Source: Pseudomonas sp. NFR16 (GTDB taxonomy: Bacteria > Pseudomonadota > Gammaproteobacteria > Pseudomonadales > Pseudomonadaceae). From it: a stretch of DNA of 64,000 nt. The DNA is taken from NCBI RefSeq assembly GCF_900108875.1, contig NZ_FNYJ01000001.1, forward strand, positions 1,457,533 through 1,521,532. The letters run 5' to 3'. Below, one piece after another: positions 17,221 through 27,288 of the stretch. The translations under genes were made by a program, and so were the position numbers. The stretch's first letter is position 1, and each line of letters starts with the position of its first letter. A model generated the notes under the pieces. That model was not told the DNA's origin. It ran no database searches and saw nothing but the letters and a program-made list of their open reading frames with translations.

Positions 17221-18441
17221 ATGCGCCGCGTCGTTATCACTGGTCTGGGCATTGTTTCCTGCTTGGGCAATGACAAAGACACCGTCTCCGCCAACCTGCG
17301 TGCAAGCCGCCCTGGCATCCGTTTCAATCCGGAATATGCCGAAATGGGTCTGCGCAGCCAGGTCTCGGGCTCCATCGACCTCAACCTCGAAGAGCTGATC
17401 GATCGCAAGATCTATCGCTTCGTCGGCCACGCTGCGGCGTATGCCTATCTGGCCATGAAGGACGCCATCGCTGACTCCGGCCTGACCGAAGAACAGGTTT
17501 CGAACCCGCGTACCGGCCTGATCGCCGGCTCCGGCGGCGCGTCGACCCTGAACCAGATGGAAGCGCTGGACATCCTGCGCGAGAAAGGCGTCAAGCGCGT
17601 CGGTCCGTACCGCGTGACCCGCACCATGAGCAGCACCGTTTCGGCCTGCCTCGCGACGCCATTCAAGATCAAAGGCCTGAACTACTCCATCGCTTCGGCG
17701 TGCGCGACCAGTGCTCATTGCATCGGCACCGCCATGGAACAGATCCAGATGGGCAAGCAGGACGTGGTGTTCGCAGGCGGCGGTGAAGAAGAACACTGGA
17801 GCCAGTCGTTCCTGTTCGACGCCATGGGCGCGCTGTCCAGCAAACGTAACGAAACGCCTGAGCAGGCTTCGCGCGCTTACGATGCCGACCGTGACGGTTT
17901 TGTCATTGCCGGCGGCGGCGGCATGGTCGTGGTCGAGGAGCTGGAACACGCTCTGGCACGCGGCGCGAAGATCTACGCGGAACTGGTCGGCTACGGCGCG
18001 ACTTCCGATGGCTACGACATGGTCGCACCGAGCGGCGAAGGCGCCATCCGCTGCATGCAGCAGGCGATGTCGACTGTCGACGGCAAGATCGACTACCTGA
18101 ACACCCACGGCACTTCGACGCCGGTCGGTGACGTCGCTGAAATGAAAGGCGTGCGTGAAGTGTTCGGCGACAACGCGCCGGCCATCAGCTCCACCAAGAG
18201 CCTTTCGGGTCACTCCCTGGGCGCTGCCGGCGTTCACGAAGCGATCTACTGCATGCTGATGATGGAAGGCAACTTCATGGCGGGCTCCGCCAACATCGAC
18301 GAGTTGGACCCGGAAGTGGCCGATCTGCCGATTCTGACCAAGACTCGCGAGAACGCCGACATCAATCTGGTGATGAGCAACAGCTTCGGCTTCGGCGGCA
18401 CCAACGCCACGCTGGTCATGAAGCGCTGGACCGGCAAGTAA
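17221..18441 (+). CDS. fabB: Beta-ketoacyl-ACP synthase I FabB
   Basis: A 406-residue condensing enzyme that elongates the cis-3-decenoyl-ACP made by FabA. The Cys-His-His triad is visible: Cys161 in [11 protein letters not shown], His296 in NTHGTST, His331 in [11 protein letters not shown]. The ATG at 17221 follows AAGGGTATTCGC directly after fabA; an open extension upstream lies inside fabA and is ignored. A strong terminator follows the gene. The fabAB pair is the classic unsaturated fatty acid operon. Confidence 0.98.
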   Translation: MRRVVITGLGIVSCLGNDKDTVSANLRASRPGIRFNPEYAEMGLRSQVSGSIDLNLEELIDRKIYRFVGHAAAYAYLAMKDAIADSGLTEEQVSNPRTGLIAGSGGASTLNQMEALDILREKGVKRVGPYRVTRTMSSTVSACLATPFKIKGLNYSIASACATSAHCIGTAMEQIQMGKQDVVFAGGGEEEHWSQSFLFDAMGALSSKRNETPEQASRAYDADRDGFVIAGGGGMVVVEELEHALARGAKIYAELVGYGATSDGYDMVAPSGEGAIRCMQQAMSTVDGKIDYLNTHGTSTPVGDVAEMKGVREVFGDNAPAISSTKSLSGHSLGAAGVHEAIYCMLMMEGNFMAGSANIDELDPEVADLPILTKTRENADINLVMSNSFGFGGTNATLVMKRWTGK

Positions 18442-18461
18442 TCTGCCTGTCTGAGCTCAAT

Positions 18462-18490
18462 AAAAAGGCGCCCTCCGGGGCGCCTTTTTT
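18462..18490 (+). terminator. Bidirectional terminator between fabB and the chemoreceptor gene
   Basis: Seven-base GC arms GGCGCCC / GGGCGCC with loop TCCG, preceded by five A and followed by six T. The symmetric A/T flanks allow use by both convergent genes. Confidence 0.93.
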
Positions 18491-18504
18491 ATTCGCGGTC
18501 GGCC

Positions 18505-20130
18505 TTACACTGTAAAGGCCGCCACCATCCCGTTCAAATCCGTCGCCAGCCGCGACAGGTCATGGCTGGCGGCGCTGGTCTGATTGGCGCCTGCCGAGCT
18601 CTGCAGTGCGATGTCGCGGATATTGGTCAGGTTGCGATCTACTTCACGGGCCACCTGCGCCTGCTCTTCCGAAGCACTGGCGATGACCACGTTTCGCTCG
18701 GTGATCAACGTGATGGCGGCGGCAATGTCGTTCAACGCGACCCCCGCCGATTGCGCCAGCTCCAGCGTCGATTGTGCGCGGCTGTTGCTGCCCTGCATGG
18801 CGTTGACCGCCTGATCGGTGCCCTGCCGAATGTCGACCACCAACTGCTCGATTTCCTGAGTCGAGGACTGCGTGCGATGGGCCAGCGCGCGAACTTCATC
18901 AGCGACGACCGCAAAACCGCGCCCCGCTTCGCCTGCCCTTGCGGCCTCGATCGCAGCGTTGAGCGCCAGCAGGTTAGTCTGCTCGGCGACCGAACGGATG
19001 ACATCCAGCACTTTGCTGATGCCATACACCTTCTGCGCCAGAATCCCTACCTGATCGCCTGCCTGCGTGACGTCGTGCGCCAGATGCCCGATCGACGCGA
19101 CCGTCTGCTGCACCTGCTCGCGGCCACGCTGGGCAATCCGGTCTGACTCGCCGGACGCCTGCGACGTCGCCACCGCATTACGCGCGACCTCCTCCACCGC
19201 GGCCGTCATCTGATTGACCGCGGTGGCGGCCTGATCGATTTCCAGGCTTTGCTGATGCAGGCCCCGCGTGGAATCTTCGGTGACGGTGCTCAGCTCCTCC
19301 GAAGCCGACGCCAGTTGGTTCGACGAATCGGAGATGCGCAGAATCGTGCGCCGCAGGTTTTGCTGCATGGTTTTCAAAGCCTCCAGCAGGCGTGCCGGTT
19401 CGTCGCGGCCGTGGATCACGATGTTGGCCGTCAGATCACCTGCCGCCACGACCTGAGCGATACCCAGCGCCTGAGCCAGCGGCATGACAATACTGCGCGT
19501 CAGGCCCCAGGCCAGCATCAGGGTAATCAGCGCCGTGAACAGCATCATGCCGACGACCCAATTGGTGGCGCTGCCAAATACGGCCAAAGCCATTTCGCTG
19601 GCCTGACCGGCACCCTGCTTGTTCAGGGCGGTCAACTCGTTGAGCGCCACAGTCATTTTGTCGGCGTATTGATTCATTTCGCCGTTGACCACCTGAAGCG
19701 CCGCGTCCAGCTGATTCTGAGCGGAAAGCTCCATCACCTGGTTCTGCCGCTGCAGGTAGGCCTGTTGCGAAGCAAGGAAATCGTTATACAACTCGCGTTC
19801 TTTCGCTGAGCCGATCAACTGGAGGTAGCGGGTCTCGGCAGCCTGCAAGCCGGACTTCAGGCTTTCCAGTTTGGCGATGTTCACGCGCAATGCCTCGGGG
19901 CTTCGGTTGAGCATCAGTCGAAGGGTCAGCGTCCTGATCCTCATGATGTCCTGGCCTACAGAGCCCAACTCTATGACGCTCGGGAGCCATTTGCCTTCCA
20001 CCAGATCCGATTGCTTGCGCATGCTGGACATCTGCATCAACGCAAAAGCGCCCAGCCCGAACACCAGCAGCGCGAGCACCCCAAAGCCAAGAGCGGCACG
20101 GGGCGCGATATTCATGTTTCTTACGGTCAC
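18505..20130 (-). CDS. Methyl-accepting chemotaxis protein (4-helix-bundle sensor type)
   Basis: A 541-residue transducer. Membrane helix 1 is at about residues 10-34, a periplasmic four-helix-bundle-like domain follows to about 190, helix 2 is at about 192-212, then HAMP and the signalling domain with the conserved hairpin tip [27 protein letters not shown] start at 20130 is chosen because AGGAGG lies 8 bases before it; an ATG five codons later lacks such a site. Its place beside fabB recalls PA1608 of P. aeruginosa. The ligand is not predictable from sequence. Confidence 0.93.
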   Translation of the reverse strand: MTVRNMNIAPRAALGFGVLALLVFGLGAFALMQMSSMRKQSDLVEGKWLPSVIELGSVGQDIMRIRTLTLRLMLNRSPEALRVNIAKLESLKSGLQAAETRYLQLIGSAKERELYNDFLASQQAYLQRQNQVMELSAQNQLDAALQVVNGEMNQYADKMTVALNELTALNKQGAGQASEMALAVFGSATNWVVGMMLFTALITLMLAWGLTRSIVMPLAQALGIAQVVAAGDLTANIVIHGRDEPARLLEALKTMQQNLRRTILRISDSSNQLASASEELSTVTEDSTRGLHQQSLEIDQAATAVNQMTAAVEEVARNAVATSQASGESDRIAQRGREQVQQTVASIGHLAHDVTQAGDQVGILAQKVYGISKVLDVIRSVAEQTNLLALNAAIEAARAGEAGRGFAVVADEVRALAHRTQSSTQEIEQLVVDIRQGTDQAVNAMQGSNSRAQSTLELAQSAGVALNDIAAAITLITERNVVIASASEEQAQVAREVDRNLTNIRDIALQSSAGANQTSAASHDLSRLATDLNGMVAAFTV

Positions 20131-20333
20131 AATGGGTCCCTCCTAAAAATCCTGCCCTGTTGAGGTGCAGCTGGTTGTTGCTACAGATATCGGCGTGGAG
20201 GCGTACATTCTGTAGGACCGTTCGGCATTTCCTAACGGCGTCTATCCGAGCGAATCGATTCGAGAGCACAGACGATCCAGACGGCGATGGGTAACTCGCT
20301 TATCCTGTCATCAAGCCCACTGAGAGCCCTGAC

Positions 20334-21197
20334 ATGTTCACCATCAAACCGCGAGCGGAAGACGTTGAAGGCCAGCCTATTCTGCGTCCCCTGCCCTCCG
20401 CTCAGTGCCGCAGCGTCGGCCCCTTCGTGTTTTTCGATCACATGCTGGAAACCTCTTACCCGCCGGGCCGCGGAATGGACATTCGCCAGCATCCACATAT
20501 CGGCCTGTCCACCCTGACCTACCTTTTCGAGGGCGAGATCCGACACAAGGACAGCCTGGGCAGCGATCAGCACGTGTTGCCAGGCGAGGTCAGCTGGATG
20601 ACGTCAGGGAGCGCGATCGCGCACATCGAACGCACGCCTGAAGCGCTTCACGACGCCGGCTCGCGCTTGCATGGCCTGCAAATCTGGCTGGCCTCGCCCA
20701 AGGAGCATGAACAAGGCCCGGGCCACTACAGCCATCACCCTGCTGCGACGCTGCCGGTGAGCGATTCGATGGGCATCAGCATTCGCATGATCGCCGGGAC
20801 AGGGTTTTGCCTCCAGTCACCGGTGCCGGTGCTGTCGCCCACGCTGTATGCCGAACTCAGGATGCAGACCGCCACGACGCTGCTGATTCCGGCCGAGCAT
20901 GAGCAACGTGCGCTCTATGTGATCGGAGGTGACATGCTGCTGGACGGTGAGCCTGTCGAACCCCGCAGCCTCATCGTGCTGGACGCGGGCGAGGAGCCGA
21001 CATTGAGCGCTGAAAGCGAAGCCCATGCCGTGCTGATTGGCGGTGCGCCGCTGGATGGGCCGCGCAGGATGAACTGGAATTTCGTGGCCAGCGATCCGGC
21101 CTTGATCGATCAGGCACGCGCCAGATGGGCCGCCGGAGACTGGCCGACCGTTCCAGGGGAAGTCGAGCGAATCGAACTACCTTCAGGCAAACGCTGA
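20334..21197 (+). CDS. Pirin family protein
   Basis: A 287-residue bicupin. The N-terminal cupin carries the pirin signature: FFDHMLETSYPPGRGMDIRQ and HPHIGLSTLTYLFEGEIRHKDS with His and Glu metal ligands, then LPGEVSWMTSGSAIAHIER. Bacterial pirins include quercetin 2,3-dioxygenases and redox-linked regulators; the precise role is unknown. GAGAG precedes the ATG. A 12-base palindrome CGAATCGATTCG lies at 20251-20262 in the 203-base gap shared with the divergent chemoreceptor gene. Confidence 0.92.
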   Translation: MFTIKPRAEDVEGQPILRPLPSAQCRSVGPFVFFDHMLETSYPPGRGMDIRQHPHIGLSTLTYLFEGEIRHKDSLGSDQHVLPGEVSWMTSGSAIAHIERTPEALHDAGSRLHGLQIWLASPKEHEQGPGHYSHHPAATLPVSDSMGISIRMIAGTGFCLQSPVPVLSPTLYAELRMQTATTLLIPAEHEQRALYVIGGDMLLDGEPVEPRSLIVLDAGEEPTLSAESEAHAVLIGGAPLDGPRRMNWNFVASDPALIDQARARWAAGDWPTVPGEVERIELPSGKR

Positions 21198-21296
21198 ACT
21201 CGGCCGGAACCGAGCCTGTTCGCGACGGCGTGCGTGCATTCATCCCCTCGGAGCATCACGCCACGCCATCCCGAGCACGCTCATTTCGAAGGCGTA

Positions 21297-22022
21297 TCAG
21301 CCCGCGAAGACTTCATCCAGCAGGTTATGCATGGCAGTGAACGCGCGGTTTGACACGGTCGGGTTATACATCTGCACGCCAGGATTATTGGCGTGTTTGT
21401 CAGTGAACGAGTGGAAGGCGCCGCCGTAACTCAGCAGTTGCCAGTCGACGCTGGCGGCGTTCATTTCCGCTTCGAACGCAGGCAATTGCTCCTTCGGCAC
21501 CAGTGGATCGGAAGCACCGTGCAGCACCAGCACTTTGCCCTGGATGTGCTTGCCGCCGTCCGGATGAGTGGTGTCCAGCGTGCCGTGGAACGAGATGGCC
21601 GCCTTCAGCGGCGCACCGGTACGGGCCAGTTCCAGCGAACAGCAGCCGCCGAAGCAGAACCCGAACGTTGCCAGACGCGTCGAGTCCACCGCCGCAATGT
21701 TTTGCCCGGTCAGTTGATCCAGAGCAGCCTGCATGCGCGTGTTCAGCAGGGCACGGTCGTTTTTCAACGGCATCATTGCAGCCGCGGCTTCGTCGCCGTT
21801 TTTCGGGCGAACGCCCTGGCCGTACAAATCGGCCAGCAGCACCACAAAACCTTTGCCGGCCACTTCCCGGGCGATGTCCTCGGCGTCCTCGCTGATGCCC
21901 ATCCAGTTTGGCGCCATGACCAGACCCGGAGCGGCCTCGGCACCTTCGCTGAATACCAGACGGCTCTCAAAGGATTTGCCATCGATCTGATACACCACGG
22001 ACTGCACAGTCACGTTGCTCAT
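21297..22022 (-). CDS. Dienelactone hydrolase family protein
   Basis: A 241-residue alpha/beta hydrolase. The nucleophile is Cys in GFCFGGCCSLELA, as in dienelactone hydrolase, with Asp in GASDPLVP and His in GGAFHSFTD completing the triad. It has no chlorocatechol genes nearby, so it is probably a general carboxymethylene-butenolidase-like enzyme. The ATG at 22022 has AGGAG 7 bases upstream. It follows htpG on the same strand after a terminator, matching htpG-hydrolase order in P. aeruginosa (PA1596-PA1597). Confidence 0.92.
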   Translation of the reverse strand: MSNVTVQSVVYQIDGKSFESRLVFSEGAEAAPGLVMAPNWMGISEDAEDIAREVAGKGFVVLLADLYGQGVRPKNGDEAAAAMMPLKNDRALLNTRMQAALDQLTGQNIAAVDSTRLATFGFCFGGCCSLELARTGAPLKAAISFHGTLDTTHPDGGKHIQGKVLVLHGASDPLVPKEQLPAFEAEMNAASVDWQLLSYGGAFHSFTDKHANNPGVQMYNPTVSNRAFTAMHNLLDEVFAG

Positions 22023-22060
22023 TGCAGACTCCTGCTGTTGAGAATGAAAGATCATCAAAT

Positions 22061-22088
22061 GACAAAACCCGCCGAAGCGGGTTTTGTC
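22061..22088 (-). terminator. Terminator after htpG
   Basis: Perfect 12-base arms around CGAA (GACAAAACCCGC / GCGGGTTTTGTC), 13 bases past the htpG stop. The T-run is short and contained in the stem. Confidence 0.85.
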
Positions 22089-22100
22089 AGCACTCGAATG

Positions 22101-24005
22101 TTAAACCGAGAGCTCCACCAACAACTTGTTCAGACGGCGCACGTAAGCGGCCGGATCCTTCAAGCTGTCGCCCGCGGCCAGCGCGGCCTGATCGAACAGG
22201 ATGTGTGACAGGTCGCCGAAGCGCTCTTCGTTCTGCTCGTTGTCCAGCTTGCCGATCAGCGGATGCGTCGGGTTGAACTCGAAGATCGGCTTCGAATCCG
22301 GAACCTTCTGACCGCTGGCTTCCAGAATCTGACGCATCTGCAAGCCCAGATCCTGCTCGCCGATGGCCAGAATCGCAGGCGAATCGGTCAGGCGATGGGA
22401 CACGCGAACTTCGCTGACAGCCTCACCCAGCGCAGTTTTCAGGCGCTCGATCAGGCCTTCTTTGTCCTTGGCGACTTCTTCCTGGGCTTTCTTGTCCTCT
22501 TCAGAGTCCAGTTTGCCCAGATCCAGGTCACCCCGTGCCACGTCGACAAAACCCTTGCCGTCGAAGTCGCTGAGGTAGCTCATCAGCCACTCGTCGATAC
22601 GGTCGGTCAGCAGCAGCACTTCGATGCCTTTCTTGCGGAAGACTTCCAGGTGTGGACTGTTTTTGACCTGCGCGTAGCTCTCGCCGGTGAGGTAATAGAT
22701 CTTGTCCTGACCCTCTTTGGCGCGCGCCAGGTACTCGGACAGGGCCACGCTCTGCTCGCCGCTCTCGTCGGAGGTCGACGCGAAACGCAGCAGACTGGCG
22801 ATCTTTTCCTTGTTAGCGAAATCTTCGGCCGGACCTTCCTTCATGACCTGACCGAAGTTCTTCCAGAAGCTTTTGTATTCTTCCGGCTGGTTTTTCGCCA
22901 GTTTCTCCAGCATGTCCAGCACACGCTTGGTGAGCGCCGACTTCATCGAGTCGATGATCGGGTCTTTCTGCAGAATCTCGCGGGAAACGTTCAGTGACAG
23001 GTCGTTGGAATCGACCACACCCTTGATGAAGCGCAGGTACAGCGGCAGGAAGGACTCCGCCTGATCCATGACGAACACGCGCTGCACGTACAGTTTCAAG
23101 CCGCGTGGGGCTTCGCGCTGATACAGGTCGAACGGCGCGCGGGCCGGAACGTAAAGCAGCGAGTTGTATTCCAGCTTGCCTTCGACCTTGTTATGGCTCC
23201 AGCTCAGCGGATTTTCGAAATCGTGGGCGATGTGTTTGTAGAACTCCTGGTATTCCTCATCCTTCACTTCGGTGCGCGGACGAGTCCACAAGGCACTGGC
23301 GCGGTTGACGGTTTCCCATTCCTGCACCGGTGCAGGCTCGCCTTCGACGGCGATCTGCTCTTTCGGCAGCTCGATCGGCAGGGCGATGTGGTCGGAGTAT
23401 TTCTTGATGATGTTGCGCAGACGGTAACCATCGGCGAATTCGTCTTCTCCGCTTTTCAGGTGCAGCACGATACGGGTGCCGCGGTCGGCTTTTTCCTGCG
23501 TGGCGACTTCGAACTCGCCTTCGCCTCTGGAGGACCAGTGCACGCCTTCGCTGGCAGGCAGGCCCGCACGACGGCTAAAGACTTCGACCTGATCGGCAAC
23601 GATGAACGCGGAGTAGAAACCGACACCGAACTGACCGATCAGGTGCGAATCCTTCTTCTGATCGCCGGAAAGGTTCTTCATGAAGTCGGCGGTGCCCGAT
23701 TTGGCAATGGTGCCCAAATGGGTGATCACATCTTCACGGCTCATGCCGATGCCGTTGTCTTCGAGAGTGACCGTCTTGGCGTCCTTGTCGAAGCTGACGC
23801 GGATCTTCAGCTCGGCGCCGCCTTCCAGCAGCTCAGGTCGGGACAGCGCTTCGAAGCGCAGCTTGTCGACGGCGTCGGAGGCGTTGGAAATCAGCTCGCG
23901 GAGAAAAATCTCCTTGTTCGAATACAGCGAATGGATCATGAGGTGCAGCAGTTGCTTTACCTCGGTCTGGAAGCCCAGGGTTTCCTTTTGAGTTTCCACA
24001 CTCAT
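22101..24005 (-). CDS. htpG: Molecular chaperone HtpG (Hsp90)
   Basis: A 634-residue cytoplasmic Hsp90. The N-terminal ATPase domain shows [25 protein letters not shown] and [13 protein letters not shown] middle domain follows ([28 protein letters not shown]) and then the C-terminal dimer domain. The start [12 protein letters not shown] is the usual one; an ATG two codons upstream is closer to the GGAG. A sigma-32-type promoter is found about 85 bases upstream, fitting heat induction. Confidence 0.98.
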   Translation of the reverse strand: MSVETQKETLGFQTEVKQLLHLMIHSLYSNKEIFLRELISNASDAVDKLRFEALSRPELLEGGAELKIRVSFDKDAKTVTLEDNGIGMSREDVITHLGTIAKSGTADFMKNLSGDQKKDSHLIGQFGVGFYSAFIVADQVEVFSRRAGLPASEGVHWSSRGEGEFEVATQEKADRGTRIVLHLKSGEDEFADGYRLRNIIKKYSDHIALPIELPKEQIAVEGEPAPVQEWETVNRASALWTRPRTEVKDEEYQEFYKHIAHDFENPLSWSHNKVEGKLEYNSLLYVPARAPFDLYQREAPRGLKLYVQRVFVMDQAESFLPLYLRFIKGVVDSNDLSLNVSREILQKDPIIDSMKSALTKRVLDMLEKLAKNQPEEYKSFWKNFGQVMKEGPAEDFANKEKIASLLRFASTSDESGEQSVALSEYLARAKEGQDKIYYLTGESYAQVKNSPHLEVFRKKGIEVLLLTDRIDEWLMSYLSDFDGKGFVDVARGDLDLGKLDSEEDKKAQEEVAKDKEGLIERLKTALGEAVSEVRVSHRLTDSPAILAIGEQDLGLQMRQILEASGQKVPDSKPIFEFNPTHPLIGKLDNEQNEERFGDLSHILFDQAALAAGDSLKDPAAYVRRLNKLLVELSV

Positions 24006-24088
24006 GGTCATCAAACTCCAATCAGTCGACACAAATAGGGAGGGCCGCGCCAGACGCCTGTTGAAGGCCGGGCGGCGGGTTGTCATCA

Positions 24089-24116
24089 AGGTGGGGGCTG
24101 GGTCAGGGATTTCAAG
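24089..24116 (-). promoter_or_regulatory. Sigma-32 (heat shock) promoter of htpG
   Basis: On the minus strand CTTGAA, 14 bases, then CCCCACCT. The E. coli sigma-32 consensus is CTTGAA-N13/14-CCCCATNT, so only one position differs. The predicted transcript start leaves a leader of about 75 bases before htpG. Confidence 0.75.
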
Positions 24117-24283
24117 GGAGCGGCATCACGGGATTGAGGAATCTTCATCGTTCGGAAACATGAACGCCTGCGGTCTTCCCCTGCTTGCCGTGCATAAACG
24201 TTTAATCAGCCTGACTGCGCGGCATTGCGCCGGCATTTTGTAAACCCGAGGTAACAGCCGGTTTTTAATCCTCGACAACAATG

Positions 24284-24311
24284 GAACTAACTTAATAGCG
24301 CTGTGCTCGAA
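24284..24311 (+). promoter_or_regulatory. Candidate AlgU (sigma-22/RpoE-type) promoter of the small lipoprotein gene
   Basis: GAACTA, 17 bases, TCGAA. The AlgU consensus is GAACTT-N16/17-TCNNA. Start of transcription would fall about 25 bases before the ATG. The match is good but such short motifs occur by chance; no competing sigma-70 site is convincing here. Confidence 0.4.
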
Positions 24312-24344
24312 GGCACGTAGATGTTCAATAAGGAGAAACACCCC

Positions 24345-24599
24345 ATGCGTAAGACTTTAGCCATTGCCCTCATGCTTTCTGCCACTTTGGGTCTCGCTGC
24401 CTGCGATAAAAAATCCGAGGATAAACAGCAAGATGCAAACAAGGCTGCTCAGCAGTCCCAGGAGTCGATGCAGAAGGCTCAAGATAAAGTGAACGATGCA
24501 GCCAAAGAAAGTCAGGAAGCTGCTCAGAAAAACGCCGAGGCCGCACAAGAACGCGCGAAAGAGGCAAACGAACAGACACCGGCTCCAACTAAGCCGTAA
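24345..24599 (+). CDS. Small Ala/Lys/Gln-rich lipoprotein
   Basis: An 84-residue predicted lipoprotein. The signal MRKTLAIALMLSATLGLAAC ends in the lipobox LAAC with lipidated Cys20. The mature part DKKSEDKQQDANKAAQQSQE... is low-complexity, helical, full of Ala, Gln, Glu and Lys in heptad-like spacing, recalling Lpp-like or stress-induced surface lipoproteins. AAGGAG lies 9 bases before the ATG; an ATG 8 codons earlier lies upstream of this site. It has its own promoter candidate and a very strong terminator. Codon use and composition are more AT-rich than neighbours. Function unknown. Confidence 0.85.
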   Translation: MRKTLAIALMLSATLGLAACDKKSEDKQQDANKAAQQSQESMQKAQDKVNDAAKESQEAAQKNAEAAQERAKEANEQTPAPTKP

Positions 24600-24615
24600 G
24601 TTCGAAAGTTTTCAG

Positions 24616-24649
24616 AAAATAAAGCCCGCACTAAGCGGGCTTTATTTTT
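24616..24649 (+). terminator. Strong terminator of the small lipoprotein gene
   Basis: Fourteen-base perfect arms (AAAATAAAGCCCGC / GCGGGCTTTATTTT) with a 5-base loop. Symmetric flanks mean it may also stop brnQ transcripts from the other side. Confidence 0.95.
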
Positions 24650-24700
24650 ATGCGGAGAATAATGTTCAACGGCGCAAGCGCTTGCGCTGTCGCCCTCTCT

Positions 24701-26014
24701 TCAGGCCAGCGACTCACTGCGCTTGCCCAGCAGCCGGTCCACCACGAATGCGATGAACAGAGTGATCAGCGAGGGAATCAGCCAGGCCAGGCCCTGCTCG
24801 CTCAACGGCAAATGGCCCACAGCGTCAGGCAGGTAAGCGCCGAGACCAGCGCCTTTCGCTGCATCCACAGCACCGAACACGAATGACACCAGCATCACCG
24901 GCGCAATGATCCGCCCCTGTGCGTGCCAGAAATCCTTGCAGAAGCTCAAGGCCACCAGCGCAATGCACGGCGGGTAAATCGCGGTCAGTACCGGGATGGA
25001 GAACTGGATGAGCTTGGTCAGACCGAGGTTGGAGACCAGCAGCGAAAACACGGCCAGAAGGATGACCAGCGTCTTGTAGGACAGTGGCAACAACCGGCTG
25101 AAGTATTCGGCGCAGGCACAGGTCAGACCGACTGCGGTCACCAGACACGCCAGGGAAATCAACACCGCCAGGAAGCTGCTGCCCAGCGTACCGAAGGTGT
25201 GTTGCACATACGCGTGCAGCACGGCAGCACCGTTCGTTGCGTCCGCGGCGACAGCGTGGCTGCCCGAACCGAGGCGGAACAGACTGACGTATACCAGCGC
25301 CAGGCCGACGCCGGCAATCAGGCCGGCGATGATGGCGTAGCGCGTGATCAGGCGTGGCGACTCAACGCCGCGCGAACGAATGGCATTGACGATGACGATG
25401 CCGAACACCAGCGCACCCAGGGTATCCATGGTCAGATAGCCATTGATGAACCCTTGCGAGAACGGCGCCGCAACGTAAGCCGGTTGCGCGCTTCCGACAT
25501 CACCGGCAGGCAGCGCAAACGCCGCGATGCCCAGCACGGCCAGTGCGATGATCTTCAACGGGGCAAGGAAACGTCCGACGGTATTGAGCAGGCGGCCCGG
25601 ATACAGCGAGATCCAGAACACCAGAAGGAAATAAACCAGGCTGTAGAGAAACAGCGCCAGTGGGCTTTCGCCGGTCAGTGGCACCAACCCGACTTCGAAG
25701 GACACCGTGGCCGTGCGCGGCGTGGCGAACAGCGGGCCGACGGAAAGGTAGCAGACCGCCGCCAGCAGCGTCCCGGCGATCTTGCCGATGGGACTGCTCA
25801 ACGCGTCCATTGCACCGCCGACCTTGGCCAGCGCGATGACCGTCACGACTGGAAGACCGACCGCAGTCACCAGAAAGCCCAGCGCCGCCATCCACACGTG
25901 TGGACCGGCCTGCAGGCCTACGATGGGAGGAAAGATGATATTGCCAGCACCCACGAACAACGCGAACGTCATGAAACCCAGCGCCAGGATGTCCTGGCCT
26001 TTCAACACTTTCAT
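24701..26014 (-). CDS. brnQ: Branched-chain amino acid transporter BrnQ (LIVCS family)
   Basis: A 437-residue inner-membrane symporter with about 12 helices that imports Leu, Ile and Val with Na+ (or H+). The N-terminal [25 protein letters not shown] and [21 protein letters not shown] are strong family marks. The ATG at 26014 ([13 protein letters not shown]) is preferred over one four codons earlier. Its position beside sucD matches PA1590 (braB-like) next to PA1589 in P. aeruginosa. The upstream 390 bases are discussed separately. Confidence 0.95.
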   Translation of the reverse strand: MKVLKGQDILALGFMTFALFVGAGNIIFPPIVGLQAGPHVWMAALGFLVTAVGLPVVTVIALAKVGGAMDALSSPIGKIAGTLLAAVCYLSVGPLFATPRTATVSFEVGLVPLTGESPLALFLYSLVYFLLVFWISLYPGRLLNTVGRFLAPLKIIALAVLGIAAFALPAGDVGSAQPAYVAAPFSQGFINGYLTMDTLGALVFGIVIVNAIRSRGVESPRLITRYAIIAGLIAGVGLALVYVSLFRLGSGSHAVAADATNGAAVLHAYVQHTFGTLGSSFLAVLISLACLVTAVGLTCACAEYFSRLLPLSYKTLVILLAVFSLLVSNLGLTKLIQFSIPVLTAIYPPCIALVALSFCKDFWHAQGRIIAPVMLVSFVFGAVDAAKGAGLGAYLPDAVGHLPLSEQGLAWLIPSLITLFIAFVVDRLLGKRSESLA

Positions 26015-26149
26015 CAAAGAAACCACACTGCTGAATCGGAATTAAGAAGAGGACTTCCCTGAGGGTGAGGGAAATGCTGCCCGTCCTTTTAAGACAGACC
26101 CGTTGCGCGCAGCAGCTCCTTATGGGGGCCGACCACGCAAAATGGCGGC

Positions 26150-26346
26150 TAGCCTACCTTATTTTTCGCACCGTTACAGGGCGGTGCGACCGATGAACGC
26201 ACGTTGCTGTCGCATTTCGGACAAGTCCTACAAAACTCCGCCAGACTGCTCGCCCTTCGTAACCCTGCGCCTTGCGAGTACGAGGCTGCTGTACGGATTG
26301 AATGCTTGCGACTGGAAACGCCACGCCTAAATCCAGACCCGGAAAA
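26150..26346. other. Unexplained structured intergenic element between sucD and brnQ
   Basis: About 200 bases with no credible gene. It contains a hairpin CGCACCG / CGGTGCG at 26167-26188, a GGACAAGTCC palindrome near 26219, and GTAC-bounded repeats near 26278-26295. Two overlapping frames on the minus strand run most of its length, but neither has a ribosome site. Composition is less coding-like than neighbours. It could be a dispersed intergenic element, a long brnQ leader or a small RNA. Between 26027 and 26149 I see only brnQ leader sequence. Confidence 0.35.
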
Positions 26347-26347
26347 C

Positions 26348-26375
26348 ACAAAGGCCACCCGAAGGTGGCCTTTGT
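26348..26375 (-). terminator. Terminator of the suc operon after sucD
   Basis: Twelve-base perfect arms around CGAA (ACAAAGGCCACC / GGTGGCCTTTGT), 28 bases past the sucD stop on the minus strand. Confidence 0.9.
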
Positions 26376-26403
26376 CGATCAGAAGATGATCAGCAAGCGA
26401 TGC

Positions 26404-27288
26404 TTACTTCTTCATTTCCCAACCGGTCAGCTCAGCCAGGGCTTTGCCGATGTCTGCCAGCGAACGCACGGTTTTGACGCCTGCGTCCTGCAGTGCAGCG
26501 AATTTCTCGTCTGCGGTGCCCTTGCCGCCAGAGATGATTGCGCCCGCATGGCCCATGCGCTTGCCCGGAGGAGCAGTCACACCGGCGATGTAGGAAACCA
26601 CTGGCTTGGTCACGTTTGCCTTGATGTAAGCAGCCGCTTCTTCTTCAGCCGAACCGCCGATCTCACCGATCATGACGATCGCTTCGGTCTTCGGGTCTTC
26701 CTGGAACAGCTTCAGGATGTCGATGAAGTTGGAGCCCGGGATCGGGTCACCACCGATACCAACGCAAGTCGACTGACCGAAGCCGGCGTCAGTGGTCTGC
26801 TTCACAGCTTCGTAAGTCAGGGTGCCGGAACGCGACACGATACCGACTTTGCCTGGCAAGTGAATGTGACCTGGCATGATGCCGATCTTGCACTCGCCTG
26901 GGGTGATGACGCCTGGGCAGTTAGGGCCGATCAGGGTAACACCCAGCTCGTCGCACTTGACCTTGGCATCCAGCATGTCGAGGGTAGGAATACCTTCGGT
27001 GATGCAGATGATCAGTTTGATGCCGCCGAACGCTGCTTCAAGGATGGAGTCCTTGCAGAACGGAGCCGGAACGTAGATCACGCTCGCAGTCGCGCCCGTC
27101 TGTTCAACGGCTTCGCGAACGGTGTTGAACACTGGCAGGTTCAGGTGAGTGGTGCCACCTTTGCCTGGGGTCACGCCGCCAACCATTTTGGTGCCGTAGG
27201 CGATGGCTTGTTCGGAATGGAAGGTACCTTGCGAGCCGGTGAAACCCTGGCAGATAACCTTGGTGTCTTTATTGATCAGGACGCTCAT
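26404..27288 (-). CDS. sucD: Succinyl-CoA synthetase alpha subunit
   Basis: A 294-residue subunit that carries the phospho-His intermediate and CoA-binding domain of succinyl-CoA synthetase. Visible motifs are the CoA-binding [35 protein letters not shown], and the active-site stretch [14 protein letters not shown] with the phosphorylated His. The ATG overlaps the sucC stop by one base (TAATG), so translation is coupled. Last gene of the sdh-suc run. Confidence 0.98.
   Translation of the reverse strand: MSVLINKDTKVICQGFTGSQGTFHSEQAIAYGTKMVGGVTPGKGGTTHLNLPVFNTVREAVEQTGATASVIYVPAPFCKDSILEAAFGGIKLIICITEGIPTLDMLDAKVKCDELGVTLIGPNCPGVITPGECKIGIMPGHIHLPGKVGIVSRSGTLTYEAVKQTTDAGFGQSTCVGIGGDPIPGSNFIDILKLFQEDPKTEAIVMIGEIGGSAEEEAAAYIKANVTKPVVSYIAGVTAPPGKRMGHAGAIISGGKGTADEKFAALQDAGVKTVRSLADIGKALAELTGWEMKK

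Noticed and set aside
20232..20573. 113-codon minus-strand frame over the pirin start
   Set aside because: Antisense shadow of the pirin gene.
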